DNA from: an uncultured Flavobacterium sp.
GTDB taxonomy: Bacteria > Bacteroidota > Bacteroidia > Flavobacteriales > Flavobacteriaceae
Length of the DNA: 64,000 bases
Assembly: GCA_943912855.1 (NCBI GenBank)
Contig: CALTVC010000012.1
Location: 65,837 to 129,836 of the forward strand
Direction: 5' to 3'
Made by a program: the position numbers and the translations under genes
Shown here: positions 52,129 to 61,034 of the stretch, in pieces
Layout of the letters: the number at the start of each line of letters is the position of its first letter
Numbering within the stretch: the first letter of the stretch is position 1
The notes under the pieces: model-generated
Database searches by the model: none
What the model saw: the letters and a program-made list of their open reading frames with translations, nothing else
Told to the model about the DNA's origin: nothing

Positions 52129-53412
52129 ATGAGCGCACAAACACACATACAAAATCCGTTTCAATCAATGATAGACCGCTTTAATACAGCGGCCGATATA
52201 CTTAACCTGCCTGAAGAACTGCGTGAAAAACTTCAACGCCCCGAAAAGCAGGTACTCGTAAACTTTAATATAACACTGGACAACGGCAGGGTTAAAAACT
52301 TTGAAGGCTACCGTGTAATCCACTCTACCGTATTGGGTCCATCTAAGGGCGGTATCCGTTATGACAACGGCGTACACCTGGACGAAGTAAAAGCCCTTGC
52401 AGCTTGGATGACCTGGAAATCTGCCGCCACGGGACTACCATTTGGCGGTGCTAAAGGAGGTATAATCTGCGACCCGAAAACATTAAGCAAAACCGAACTT
52501 GAGCGCCTTACCCGTGCGTATACAAAAGCCCTGGCAGACACCTTTGGTCCTGAAAAAGATGTACCCGCACCAGACATGGGAACCGGACCTGACGAAATGG
52601 GCTGGCTTATGGATGAATTTTCATTGCTTCACGGCAAACCCATACATGCTGTAGTAACCGGTAAGCACCTGCACTCAGGTGGTTCGCTGGGTCGCGTAGA
52701 AGCTACCGGGCGTGGTGTAAGCATAAATACGCTGCTTACCCTAAAAAGGCTTGGCTACTCTCCTGCCCTTACTTCTGTAGCAATACAGGGTTTTGGCAAC
52801 GTAGGCCTACATACCGCATTGTTCCTGTATGAACACGGACTTAAAATTTCAGCGGTAAGCGACATTGACACCGCGCTCTATAATACTGAAGGACTGAACA
52901 TACCTCAGCTCATAGCCTACTATAACCTCAACAACAGGTCGATTAAAGGGTATGCCGATGCCACAGTAATCCCACATGAGGAACTGCTTCTGCTTGATGT
53001 AGATGTGCTGATACCCGCCGCAAAAGAAGACGTGATTACGGCTGAAAATGCTTCGGCAATACGTGCCAATATAATCATTGAAGCCGCAAACGGTCCGGTA
53101 TCATCTGATGCGGATGAAATACTGAACCGTAAAAACATTACTATAGTGCCCGACATTATAGCTAATGCAGGCGGGGTTACGGTATCTTATTTCGAATGGT
53201 TACAAAACTCTCACCTGGAAACCTGGACCATAGAAAAGGTAAACCAGACCCTTGAAGATATACTTACCAAAAGTTTTGACAACTTGTTTGAAACCGCAAG
53301 CTTACTAGGCATACCGTTGCGTACAGCCGCCTATGTCATTGCTCTTAAAAAAGTAGCCGATACGGCTATCTCAAGGCAATTTATACCTGGGGGCTCTTAC
53401 ATTGCTAATTAA
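52129..53412 (+). CDS. gdhA: Glutamate dehydrogenase (Glu/Leu/Phe/Val dehydrogenase family)
   Basis: The 427-aa hexameric-type enzyme interconverts glutamate and 2-oxoglutarate plus ammonia. Motifs: PSKGGIRY (71-78), the catalytic Lys in PFGGAKGG (about 109), GTGPDEMGW, the Rossmann motif IQGFGNVG and VPDIIANAGGVTVSYFEW. The sequence resembles catabolic NAD-type enzymes (GudB/RocG) in length. It lies behind the Cys-rich mini-ORF and terminator, so it may depend on readthrough. Cofactor preference cannot be decided. Confidence 0.93.
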   Translation: MSAQTHIQNPFQSMIDRFNTAADILNLPEELREKLQRPEKQVLVNFNITLDNGRVKNFEGYRVIHSTVLGPSKGGIRYDNGVHLDEVKALAAWMTWKSAATGLPFGGAKGGIICDPKTLSKTELERLTRAYTKALADTFGPEKDVPAPDMGTGPDEMGWLMDEFSLLHGKPIHAVVTGKHLHSGGSLGRVEATGRGVSINTLLTLKRLGYSPALTSVAIQGFGNVGLHTALFLYEHGLKISAVSDIDTALYNTEGLNIPQLIAYYNLNNRSIKGYADATVIPHEELLLLDVDVLIPAAKEDVITAENASAIRANIIIEAANGPVSSDADEILNRKNITIVPDIIANAGGVTVSYFEWLQNSHLETWTIEKVNQTLEDILTKSFDNLFETASLLGIPLRTAAYVIALKKVADTAISRQFIPGGSYIAN

Positions 53413-53458
53413 CTACCATTTTCTATAATTACCACTTTTGTTTGTTCTATTTACCAGA

Positions 53459-53490
53459 ATCCTCCTGCTCCTCTGCAGGAGGATTTTTTT
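53459..53490 (+). terminator. Rho-independent terminator after glutamate dehydrogenase
   Basis: ATCCTCCTGC and GCAGGAGGAT form a perfect 10-bp stem with a 6-nt loop, followed by six T. Confidence 0.93.
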
Positions 53491-53533
53491 GTAAAGTGGT
53501 ATTTGATAATGCAGAAATATCCACAAAACCTGT

Positions 53534-53541
53534 TATTTTTG
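53534..53541 (+). promoter_or_regulatory. Bacteroidota -7 promoter box for guanine deaminase
   Basis: TATTTTTG fits TAnnTTTG, 19 nt before the ATG at 53561. Confidence 0.65.
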
Positions 53542-53560
53542 TTATAAATCAATAAAGAAA

Positions 53561-54025
53561 ATGGAGCAAAAATTTATGGAAGCGGCCATTAAGAAAGCCG
53601 AAGACAATGTAGCACTGGGTGGTGGGCCTTTTGGTGCAGTAATAGTGAAAGACGGACAGATTGTAGCCATAGGCAACAACCGCGTTACCCTTACTAACGA
53701 CCCCACAGCACACGCCGAGGTAACCGCTATACGCGAAGCCTGCAAGGAACTGGATACATTTGACCTGAGCGGGTGCGAAATTTACACCTCATGCGAACCC
53801 TGCCCTATGTGCCTTTCGGCTATTTACTGGGCAAGGATAGGCAAAATATATTTTGGTAATACTAAAACTGATGCTAAAGACATTGGCTTTGACGATTCGT
53901 TTATTTATGACGAACTCGATTTAAAGCCTGAACAACGCAGCATTCCGTCTACACAGTTCATGCACACCGAAGCACTGAAAGCATTTAAGCTATGGCAGGA
54001 AAAAACAGATAAAACGCCTTACTAA
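53561..54025 (+). CDS. guaD: Guanine deaminase (cytidine-deaminase fold)
   Basis: The 154-aa protein has the CDA-fold zinc site: His51 and Glu53 in TAHAEVTA, and Cys81/Cys84 in SCEPCPMC. It follows the Bacillus GuaD pattern closely (GGPFGAVIVKDG, AIYWAR, GFDDSFIYDEL, and the C-terminal KTPY that closes the neighbouring active site by domain swapping) rather than TadA. It makes xanthine from guanine in purine salvage. Single-gene unit. Confidence 0.9.
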   Translation: MEQKFMEAAIKKAEDNVALGGGPFGAVIVKDGQIVAIGNNRVTLTNDPTAHAEVTAIREACKELDTFDLSGCEIYTSCEPCPMCLSAIYWARIGKIYFGNTKTDAKDIGFDDSFIYDELDLKPEQRSIPSTQFMHTEALKAFKLWQEKTDKTPY

Positions 54026-54037
54026 TTCTTACAACAC

Positions 54038-54069
54038 AAAAAGCCTTTCCATAACCGGAAAGGCTTTTT
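54038..54069. terminator. Bidirectional terminator
   Basis: AAAAAGCCTTTCC and GGAAAGGCTTTTT pair perfectly with a 6-nt loop, between the convergent guanine deaminase and kelch genes; A and T runs on both sides serve both strands. Confidence 0.93.
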
Positions 54070-54097
54070 GATAAAAAATGTTGGTTGCTATTTTTTC

Positions 54098-57000
54098 CTA
54101 TTTTTTTATGGTAAGTACACTACGCTGACCATCATTGGTACTAACGCGTACCAGATATGACCCCTGTTGTAATGAAGACATATCTATAACAACGGTAGTA
54201 GCATTAAACTTTTGTTCAAGCACTTTACTGCCCAACATATTGTACACTACTACGGCAGTTACGGGCTCACCAGACACAATATTCAATTGATTGTGTACCG
54301 GGTTAGGATAATAATCAAAATGTACTTTATCGTTACCCGATACCGAAAGAGTAACACTAACCGTTACCGCAAACGCTGCCGATTCGCATCCGTTTATGGT
54401 TTGTGTAGCATAATAGGTAACACCATTAGCCAGTTGTGTACCGTCAGGCAATGGAGTCCCAGCGGCTACAGCTGCAGGGCTGGCATACCATTTTATATTA
54501 GAACCACTAATCACAATATCTTCAATAGTAACATCTGTGGCAACATTACCATTAAGGCTCTGTGTAGCCTGTCCCTGTGGCGCTTGAGGATTAGTTATAG
54601 TAACACTTACCTCTGTTCGTGGTCCTTCACTTCCATAAAGCGTTTGAGATACGTAATAATTACCCGTAGACAACAACGCAGCAGATTCTAGCAAATAACC
54701 TCCTGTTTGGGCGCTATACCATTTTAAATTTTCGCCGGTGGCCGTAAGATTTGCCACGGTGGCACTACCACAGAACGATTGTGCCGTGGCTTGTGGGGCA
54801 GCCGTAGGCATAGGGTCAGACATCAGTACTACGTAAATTTCTTTATGTACGCCCGCTCCCGATATACTGGTAGCTTCAAAATATTTTCCCCCAAGGTAAT
54901 CGCCCATGGTAGTAGTGTGGATTTTGTACAACCTGCCCGTAGGGTTTGTAGGCGGTGCAAAAAGGTTATTCAGCGGATTGTGGTCTGCCAACTCAGGATT
55001 ATTGTAATCATACTGGCTTATAATTTTAATATCAGCTATGCTCTTGTTAGCATTAAACTGGGTATTAAACGCGTTTACAAAACTTGCCAACTCATTTGTA
55101 GTAAAGTATATGCGTAAGGAAGAATCAATGGTTATTTCACCACTTTTTGTCAGCACGCTTTTATTAGCAAACATAGCCTGTTGTGGATGCTGCTGAAACG
55201 TGCCGATGGTGGTACGGTACGGGGTAAGCGGTACCGAATTAGCTTCAATACAAAGACCTGAAATACCAAATGTACTCTTAACACTAGCTATTATTTTGCC
55301 CTCAGTATCGGTAATGTTCCTTTGGTGGTTAGCCATCAACGCCGTGGCACATACCTGAAGGTTTGTTTCGGGCGCAAAAGTTCCGGTAGCAGTAGAAATT
55401 TCTGCATTTATTTTCAGTTTCCAAAGCTGGTTGGTTTGTGGCATACCCACGGTAGTATCTTCACCTCCATCGTATACACTTTCACCAAAAGCAAAGTAAG
55501 CACCGTCTTCTGTAGCGGTTATGCTTTGGTTAAGACTCCTGAATGGCAGCGTAGCTACATATTGTGTCGTATTATCGGCAGGATTATATTCCAGCAACCT
55601 CTGCGCATATCCCGAACTATTATTAACCACTATGTACCCTTTACCATTAAAAGCAAATGCCACGCTGGTGTGGTTTATAGTAAAGATATCTTCAATATTC
55701 ACATTTATTTCCGTCCACGTATTATTGGCAAAACTGTAGCGTATAATACGTGCCGTAGGGCCCATATAATTATTTTTTATAAAATACGCGAAATCGCCTA
55801 TAACAAATCCGCTCATGTAATGTTGCAGGTTACCCCCACCCACAAAAGGTGCACTTGCCATTTGGGTCCAGGTATCGGTAGTAGGATTATATCTGTAAAA
55901 ATCGTTTAGCATAACCGCTGCACCGTTAAACCCAAAACCGGTATATATGTTTCCGTTATAGGTTACGGTAGCCATACTACCCCTTGCCGTGCCGGGAAAT
56001 TCCGTTTTGGTTGCCCACTGTTCTGTCGTAGTGTCGTATTCAAAAACACCTTTAATATAAATTGAATTGTTTGCATTAATGCCTCCGTATTGTGCGTTGT
56101 AACCGCCTATGGTATATATTTTATTTCCTATAGCCGCAGCGCCACGGTTATAATACCTCTCGGGTAAATCGGCTTTGCGCACCCAGGCATTAGTAGCGGG
56201 GTCATACACATGGAAATCGTTCAGAATTTCACCGTTAACACCTCCACCGGCATAGATCTTCCCTCCACTGTAAACAGAAAAGGCCAGGGTACGGTTACCT
56301 CCGGTTTCATCCGAAACCTCAGTCCACTGGTCGGTTACGGTATTGTATTTATATAAATCGTCTTTGGTGAATGTAGAAATATAACTGGCTGTAGTACCGC
56401 CAAACACATAAACATCAGAACCTATTGCAACAGCCTTTGCCTGGTTTACTGCATCCCAGTACCCAGCAAGACCATCTGTATATTGCATAAAGTTTTGCTT
56501 AGCTGTCCAGGCATCAGCAGTGGCATCGTATTCGTACCAAAGTACTGAGTTTATGTTAAACTGAGCATTATGGCATTCGCCCAGCCCTACATACGCTTTA
56601 CCGTTTACCGAAACTGCCGTAGCACCAGTTACACCTATAGGATAAAAGGCTTTTTGGGTCCAGGTATCGGTAGCTGGGTTATATTCAAAAAACGCACTTA
56701 CAAAACAGGTAGTTGGACTCACACATCCACTTTCGCGCCCTCCGCCTACATATCCTTTCCCGTTTAGTTCAAAAGCAAAAGTTCCTAACCTAACGGCACT
56801 GCCAGGAAAGTTAGCCTTTTGTGTCCATGTATTAGTAGCGGTGTCAAACGCCCAGAATGTGTTGTTTAATGCCGATGTAATATATACCGTAGTGCCTATT
56901 ACAAAGCCGCTTTCAGGTGACGATGCCGAATAAGGCGCTATATTCTCCTGCCAGGTATCTGTAGCAGGATTGTATTTAGAAACACCTGTCCCATAGGGAT

Positions 57001-57334
57001 CAAAATGATAAAAGAAATCACCTACCTTATAAAATGCCTTTCCTTTAGGGTTACCAACACCAGACACTATTCTATTCATTTTGGTAAAAGCCCCTGTAGT
57101 AACATTATACTTAATCATATCCTGAGGATTAGCCGAGTTGCTGTTGCCCCCATATATGTATATGTCATTACCATAGGTTACCATACCGGCACCCAGGCGC
57201 GATGAAAACTGGTTGCCCAGCATGGCTCTACGACTAAAGGTAGCCGTGGTTTGTGCCAATAACGTTTGCGATAGTGTAAACACACTAAGACAAACATATA
57301 GCAGCCATTGTTTGTTGTGTAATTGTTTTCTCAT
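54098..57334 (-). CDS. Kelch-repeat T9SS cargo protein
   Basis: The 1078-aa protein has a signal peptide (ending SQTLLAQ), about ten kelch-type blades (motifs IYIYGGNSN, YVGGGRE, VYVFGGTTA, IYTIGGYNA, IYTGFGFNG; residues about 30-640) forming one or more beta-propellers, then Ig-like/secreted-domain repeats with PQG and QS-F-CG motifs (about 810-1000), and a type A T9SS sorting domain (YYPNPVHNQLNI, GSYLVRVS). It should be exported and attached to or released from the surface. Binding or enzymatic role is unknown. Codon use fits the neighbours. Confidence 0.9.
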   Translation of the reverse strand: MRKQLHNKQWLLYVCLSVFTLSQTLLAQTTATFSRRAMLGNQFSSRLGAGMVTYGNDIYIYGGNSNSANPQDMIKYNVTTGAFTKMNRIVSGVGNPKGKAFYKVGDFFYHFDPYGTGVSKYNPATDTWQENIAPYSASSPESGFVIGTTVYITSALNNTFWAFDTATNTWTQKANFPGSAVRLGTFAFELNGKGYVGGGRESGCVSPTTCFVSAFFEYNPATDTWTQKAFYPIGVTGATAVSVNGKAYVGLGECHNAQFNINSVLWYEYDATADAWTAKQNFMQYTDGLAGYWDAVNQAKAVAIGSDVYVFGGTTASYISTFTKDDLYKYNTVTDQWTEVSDETGGNRTLAFSVYSGGKIYAGGGVNGEILNDFHVYDPATNAWVRKADLPERYYNRGAAAIGNKIYTIGGYNAQYGGINANNSIYIKGVFEYDTTTEQWATKTEFPGTARGSMATVTYNGNIYTGFGFNGAAVMLNDFYRYNPTTDTWTQMASAPFVGGGNLQHYMSGFVIGDFAYFIKNNYMGPTARIIRYSFANNTWTEINVNIEDIFTINHTSVAFAFNGKGYIVVNNSSGYAQRLLEYNPADNTTQYVATLPFRSLNQSITATEDGAYFAFGESVYDGGEDTTVGMPQTNQLWKLKINAEISTATGTFAPETNLQVCATALMANHQRNITDTEGKIIASVKSTFGISGLCIEANSVPLTPYRTTIGTFQQHPQQAMFANKSVLTKSGEITIDSSLRIYFTTNELASFVNAFNTQFNANKSIADIKIISQYDYNNPELADHNPLNNLFAPPTNPTGRLYKIHTTTMGDYLGGKYFEATSISGAGVHKEIYVVLMSDPMPTAAPQATAQSFCGSATVANLTATGENLKWYSAQTGGYLLESAALLSTGNYYVSQTLYGSEGPRTEVSVTITNPQAPQGQATQSLNGNVATDVTIEDIVISGSNIKWYASPAAVAAGTPLPDGTQLANGVTYYATQTINGCESAAFAVTVSVTLSVSGNDKVHFDYYPNPVHNQLNIVSGEPVTAVVVYNMLGSKVLEQKFNATTVVIDMSSLQQGSYLVRVSTNDGQRSVLTIKK

Positions 57335-57580
57335 AAAAAAGGTATTTTTAATTTACTTGTGGTTTCGTAATTGTATGCCCCCGGTTGTATACATCTTAAA
57401 AACAGCTTGGCTTAATTAGAGGAAAAACTGTTTTTATCAATTGGTATTTTGTTTTTTTAATAAAATGTTAAAAAAACCTATGCTTGATTTAACAACAATA
57501 CAAATTTCATAATTTGCAATAAGCTATGAAATAACTAGTTGTAGTGATTTTTTAGTTAAACTAAAACCACCCCAAGTATT
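57335..57580. other. Intergenic gap
   Basis: AT-rich spacer with no RNA gene or strong promoter match; TAATTTG near 57510 is one base short of the consensus spacing. Confidence 0.4.
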
Positions 57581-58357
57581 ATGGAACTACTTAAATACGA
57601 CGATATGAAAAAAACCTGGCACCAGATTTCACGGTACCAGGACAGCGAAAAAGACCCCAAATTTGAGTTGGAACTGCACAAAAAAATGCTTAACATTTTT
57701 CAGGCAGGAGAATTCTATTACTACATTTTCAACCTTACACGCGTCGAAATGGAGTTTGTAAGTCCGGAGATTAAAAATGTGTTGGGTCTAAAAGATGAAT
57801 ATGAGTTCAGTTCAGAATATATTTATAACAATATACATCCTGACGACAGGGATCGTTTTATAACATACGAAATGAAGGTAACGGAGTTTTTTAATGCGCT
57901 CCCTCCAGATAAGGTTATGAAGTATAAGGTAAGTTATGACTACCGCCTAAAAAAATCAGATGGAACATATATATGGGTACTCATGCAAACCCTTACCATA
58001 CAAACCGATGAACTGGGTTCAGTACTGCGTGTATTAGGTATGCAGACCAACATAACTCATATAAAAACTGACAACAAACCTTCGGGTCTGTCTTTTATAG
58101 GACTTGAGGGAGAACCTTCATTTTATAATGTTCCAGTGCAACAAACACTACTACTGCCAACAAAAGAAATCTTTACCAGAAGGGAAAAGGAAATATTACG
58201 CTTAATCATTCAGGGCATAACCTCTACAAAAATCTCGGATGTATTGTGTATTTCACCGCATACCGTAAACTCCCATCGTAAAAACATTCTGAAAAAGAGT
58301 GGCTGCGATACCGTAACCGAACTCATAAGCAAAACCATAACAAACGGATGGGTGTAG
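57581..58357 (+). CDS. PAS-LuxR transcriptional regulator, tandem copy 1
   Basis: The 258-aa protein consists of a PAS_3-type domain (about 30-165, with 'FYYYIFNLTRVEMEFVSPEIKNVLGL' and 'YDYRLKKSDGTYIWVLMQTLTIQTDELG') and a C-terminal LuxR-type helix-turn-helix (about 197-258, TRREKEILRLIIQGITSTKISDVLCISPHTVNSHRKNILKKSG). The PAS domain should sense a ligand or state and the HTH bind DNA. It is a recent tandem duplicate of the following gene; the HTH halves are almost identical while the PAS halves differ. Confidence 0.88.
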   Translation: MELLKYDDMKKTWHQISRYQDSEKDPKFELELHKKMLNIFQAGEFYYYIFNLTRVEMEFVSPEIKNVLGLKDEYEFSSEYIYNNIHPDDRDRFITYEMKVTEFFNALPPDKVMKYKVSYDYRLKKSDGTYIWVLMQTLTIQTDELGSVLRVLGMQTNITHIKTDNKPSGLSFIGLEGEPSFYNVPVQQTLLLPTKEIFTRREKEILRLIIQGITSTKISDVLCISPHTVNSHRKNILKKSGCDTVTELISKTITNGWV

Positions 58358-58411
58358 TTTTACGGTCTATATTTTAATCTGAACCAAAAACACAAAACTA
58401 ACCACTACCCT

Positions 58412-59188
58412 ATGGAGATATTAAAATATGATCAGATGAAAAAAACCTGGTACCAAATAGCAAGGTACCGGGATAGTGAGCAAAGTCCAAAATTTGAACT
58501 GGAACTGCACAAAAAAATGCTTAATATTTTTCAGGCGGGGGAATTCTATTACTACATACTGGACTTAACCAAGGTAGAAATGGAATACATAAGTCCGGAA
58601 ATAAACAGCATACTGGGGCTTAATAACGAATACGACTTTGGGGTAGAATACATTTATGAAGAAATACATCCTGAAGACAAGGAACGCTTCATAGCCCATG
58701 AGATGAAGGTAACAGAGTTCTTTAATGCTCTTCCTCCCGAGAAGGTAATGAAATACAAAGTGAGTTATGATTACAGGCTTAGAAGAACAGACGGTAACTA
58801 TATCTGGATTTTAATGCAAACAGTTACCGTACAGACCGATGAACTTGGTGCAGTTATACGGGTACTTGGTATGCACACAAACATTACACACATTAAGGGT
58901 AATAACAAACCTTCAGGGCTGTCTTTTATAGGACTTGAGGGGGAACCTTCATTTTATAATGTTCCGGTGCAACAAATACTACTGCTGCCAACAAGAGAAA
59001 TCTTTACCCGAAGGGAAAAGGAAATATTACGCTTAATCATTCAGGGCATAACCTCAACAAAAATCTCGGATGTATTGTGTATTTCCCCGCATACCGTAAA
59101 CTCCCACCGTAAAAACATCCTGAAAAAGAGCGGTTGCGATACCGTAACCGAACTTATAAGTAAAACCATAACAAACGGATGGGTATAA
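58412..59188 (+). CDS. PAS-LuxR transcriptional regulator, tandem copy 2
   Basis: The 258-aa product is the paralogue of the preceding gene with the same length and architecture. From about residue 167 on, only two of 92 residues differ (T/I and K/R), whereas the PAS part carries many changes (for example IYNNIHPDDRDRF versus IYEEIHPEDKERF). The two proteins may recognise the same DNA sites but different signals, or form heterodimers. No sensor kinase is adjacent. Spacing is 54 bp, so co-transcription is plausible. Confidence 0.88.
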   Translation: MEILKYDQMKKTWYQIARYRDSEQSPKFELELHKKMLNIFQAGEFYYYILDLTKVEMEYISPEINSILGLNNEYDFGVEYIYEEIHPEDKERFIAHEMKVTEFFNALPPEKVMKYKVSYDYRLRRTDGNYIWILMQTVTVQTDELGAVIRVLGMHTNITHIKGNNKPSGLSFIGLEGEPSFYNVPVQQILLLPTREIFTRREKEILRLIIQGITSTKISDVLCISPHTVNSHRKNILKKSGCDTVTELISKTITNGWV

Positions 59189-59214
59189 CCTCATCCGCTT
59201 ATTATTTAATGAAA

Positions 59215-59691
59215 CTAAAGTCTGGTATTACTAACCACAATGCCATCTTCATCGGCATACAGGATCGCTCCGGGAGCAAAACTAACATCGGCAAAACGTA
59301 CAGTTTCGTTAAGCACGCCCATATTTCGTTTTACTGATTTGGCAGGATTGGTTTGCAACGCCTTAATGCCAATGTCCATTACGTTAATAATGGCACTATC
59401 GCGTATGCACCCGAAAACCACGATGCCCTCCCAACCGTTTTCTATGGCTTTCTGTGCAAGATTATCCCCTACAAGAGCACAACGCAGAGAACCTCCGCCG
59501 TCTACCACAAGTACCCTACCGTGCCCTGGTGTGCTTACCTGTTCTGCAACTAGCGAATTGTCTTCATGACACTTAATGGTTACAATTTCTCCCGAAAATT
59601 TCTTTTTGCTACCGTAAGAAAAGAAAAGCGGTAGCGCCACCTGAAGCCTTTCGGCATAGAGGTCGTACAAATCGGCTGTTTGAAAATTCAT
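59215..59691 (-). CDS. rraA: RraA-family protein (RNase E regulator or HMG/CHA aldolase)
   Basis: The 158-aa protein shows the RraA fold: TADLYDLY, FSGEIVTIKCHEDNSLVAEQV, VVDGGGSLRCALVGDNLAQKA (the GG-x-RxA-x-xG signature), GIVVFGCIRDSAII (with the Arg-Asp pair) and VKRNMGVLNETVRF. E. coli RraA inhibits RNase E; close homologues are aldolases. The family cannot be resolved by sequence alone. The gene is followed by about 25 bp and then converges with the second PAS-LuxR gene. Confidence 0.88.
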   Translation of the reverse strand: MNFQTADLYDLYAERLQVALPLFFSYGSKKKFSGEIVTIKCHEDNSLVAEQVSTPGHGRVLVVDGGGSLRCALVGDNLAQKAIENGWEGIVVFGCIRDSAIINVMDIGIKALQTNPAKSVKRNMGVLNETVRFADVSFAPGAILYADEDGIVVSNTRL

Positions 59692-59744
59692 GATTACTAA
59701 AGTTTGGGTTACGTCTTAAAGTTACACATAACGCATTGGTATAA

Positions 59745-59785
59745 AAAACAAAACGCTTTAAAACCAAATGATTTTAAAGCGTTTG
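59745..59785 (-). terminator. Rho-independent terminator after acyl-CoA dehydrogenase
   Basis: AAACGCTTTAAAA (59752-59764) and TTTTAAAGCGTTT (59773-59785) form a perfect 13-bp stem; T-rich sequence follows on the minus strand. Confidence 0.88.
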
Positions 59786-59805
59786 CATATTGTAAGATGA
59801 AAAAG

Positions 59806-60948
59806 TTAGTCTTTAAGCACTTCCCTTGAAATTACTATTTTCTGTATTTCAGAAGTACCTTCATAAATCTGCGTAATCTTGGCATCGCGCATCAGCCTTT
59901 CCACGTGGTATTCTTTTACGTAACCGTTACCACCGTGTACCTGTACCGCTTCTATGGTGGTATCCATTGCTGTTTGGCTCGCAAAGAGTTTTGCCATAGC
60001 ACCACTCATATCATAGTTGTGCCCGTTGTCTTTATCCCAAGCGGCTTTTAAGCACAGATGGCGTGAAGCTTCTATGTTTACCGCCATATCGGCAAGTTTA
60101 AAGGCTATAGCCTGGTGCTCGCAAATAGGTTTACCAAATGCCTTACGCTCTTTACTGTATTTAAGCGCAAGTTCATAAGCACCCGATGCTATACCCAGTG
60201 CCTGAGATGCTATACCAATACGACCACCTGCAAGAGTTTTCATGGCAAATTTAAACCCAAAGCCATCTTCGCCTATGCGGTTCTCTTTTGGCACCTTAAC
60301 ATCGGTAAACATAAGCGAATGCGTATCGCTGCCACGGATGCCCAGTTTTTGTTCCTTAGGTCCTATTTCAAAGCCCGGCATGCCTTTCTCTACAATCAGG
60401 GCGTTAATACCTTTATGTTTCAGTTCAGGATGCGTTTGTGCTATTACAAGGTATACATCGGCAGTACCTCCATTGGTTATCCAGTTCTTGGTACCGTTTA
60501 GCAGGTAATGGTCGCCTTTATCTATGGCAGTAGTACTCTGAGATGTAGCATCACTACCGGCTTCGGGTTCGCTAAGGCAAAACGCGCCTATAACCTCTCC
60601 GGTAGCCAGGCGTGTAAGGTACTTTTGTTTTTGCTCTTCTGTACCAAAGGTTTGAAGCCCCCAGCATACAAGCGAATTGTTTACAGACATTACTACCGAT
60701 GCAGAGGCATCTATCTTACTTATTTCTTCCATGGCCAGCACGTAAGAAACCGTATCGAGTCCGCTACCGCCGTACTTAGGGTCTACCATCATACCCAGGA
60801 AACCAAGCTCGCCCATTTTCTTTATCTGTTCGTACGGAAACTGCTGTTTCTCGTCGCGTTCTATAACGCCCGGCAACAATTCCTGCTGTGCAAAATCGCG
60901 CGCGGCCTTTTGTATCATTAAATGCTCTTCAGATAGTTGAAAATCCAT
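59806..60948 (-). CDS. Acyl-CoA dehydrogenase
   Basis: Starting at ATG 60948 gives 380 residues, the normal family length (a TTG 36 bp upstream lies in the promoter box). It has the flavoprotein signatures AFCLSEPEAGSDA and 'GLQTFGTEEQKQKYL', QIYEGTSEIQKIVISREV with the catalytic Glu in YEGTSE, and 'GNGYVKEYHVERLMRDAKI'. It resembles short-chain butyryl-CoA-type dehydrogenases. It oxidises acyl-CoA, passing electrons to ETF. No other beta-oxidation gene is adjacent. Confidence 0.94.
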   Translation of the reverse strand: MDFQLSEEHLMIQKAARDFAQQELLPGVIERDEKQQFPYEQIKKMGELGFLGMMVDPKYGGSGLDTVSYVLAMEEISKIDASASVVMSVNNSLVCWGLQTFGTEEQKQKYLTRLATGEVIGAFCLSEPEAGSDATSQSTTAIDKGDHYLLNGTKNWITNGGTADVYLVIAQTHPELKHKGINALIVEKGMPGFEIGPKEQKLGIRGSDTHSLMFTDVKVPKENRIGEDGFGFKFAMKTLAGGRIGIASQALGIASGAYELALKYSKERKAFGKPICEHQAIAFKLADMAVNIEASRHLCLKAAWDKDNGHNYDMSGAMAKLFASQTAMDTTIEAVQVHGGNGYVKEYHVERLMRDAKITQIYEGTSEIQKIVISREVLKD

Positions 60949-60981
60949 AATTATTAAAATGCTTTTTTGTTTGATTACACC

Positions 60982-60989
60982 CAAATGTA
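60982..60989 (-). promoter_or_regulatory. Bacteroidota -7 promoter box for acyl-CoA dehydrogenase
   Basis: TACATTTG (minus strand) fits TAnnTTTG, 33 nt before the ATG at 60948. Confidence 0.6.
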
Positions 60990-61034
60990 GGGATTTAATG
61001 GTAATCTCTCAAAAAAATCAAGTAATTTTACGGC

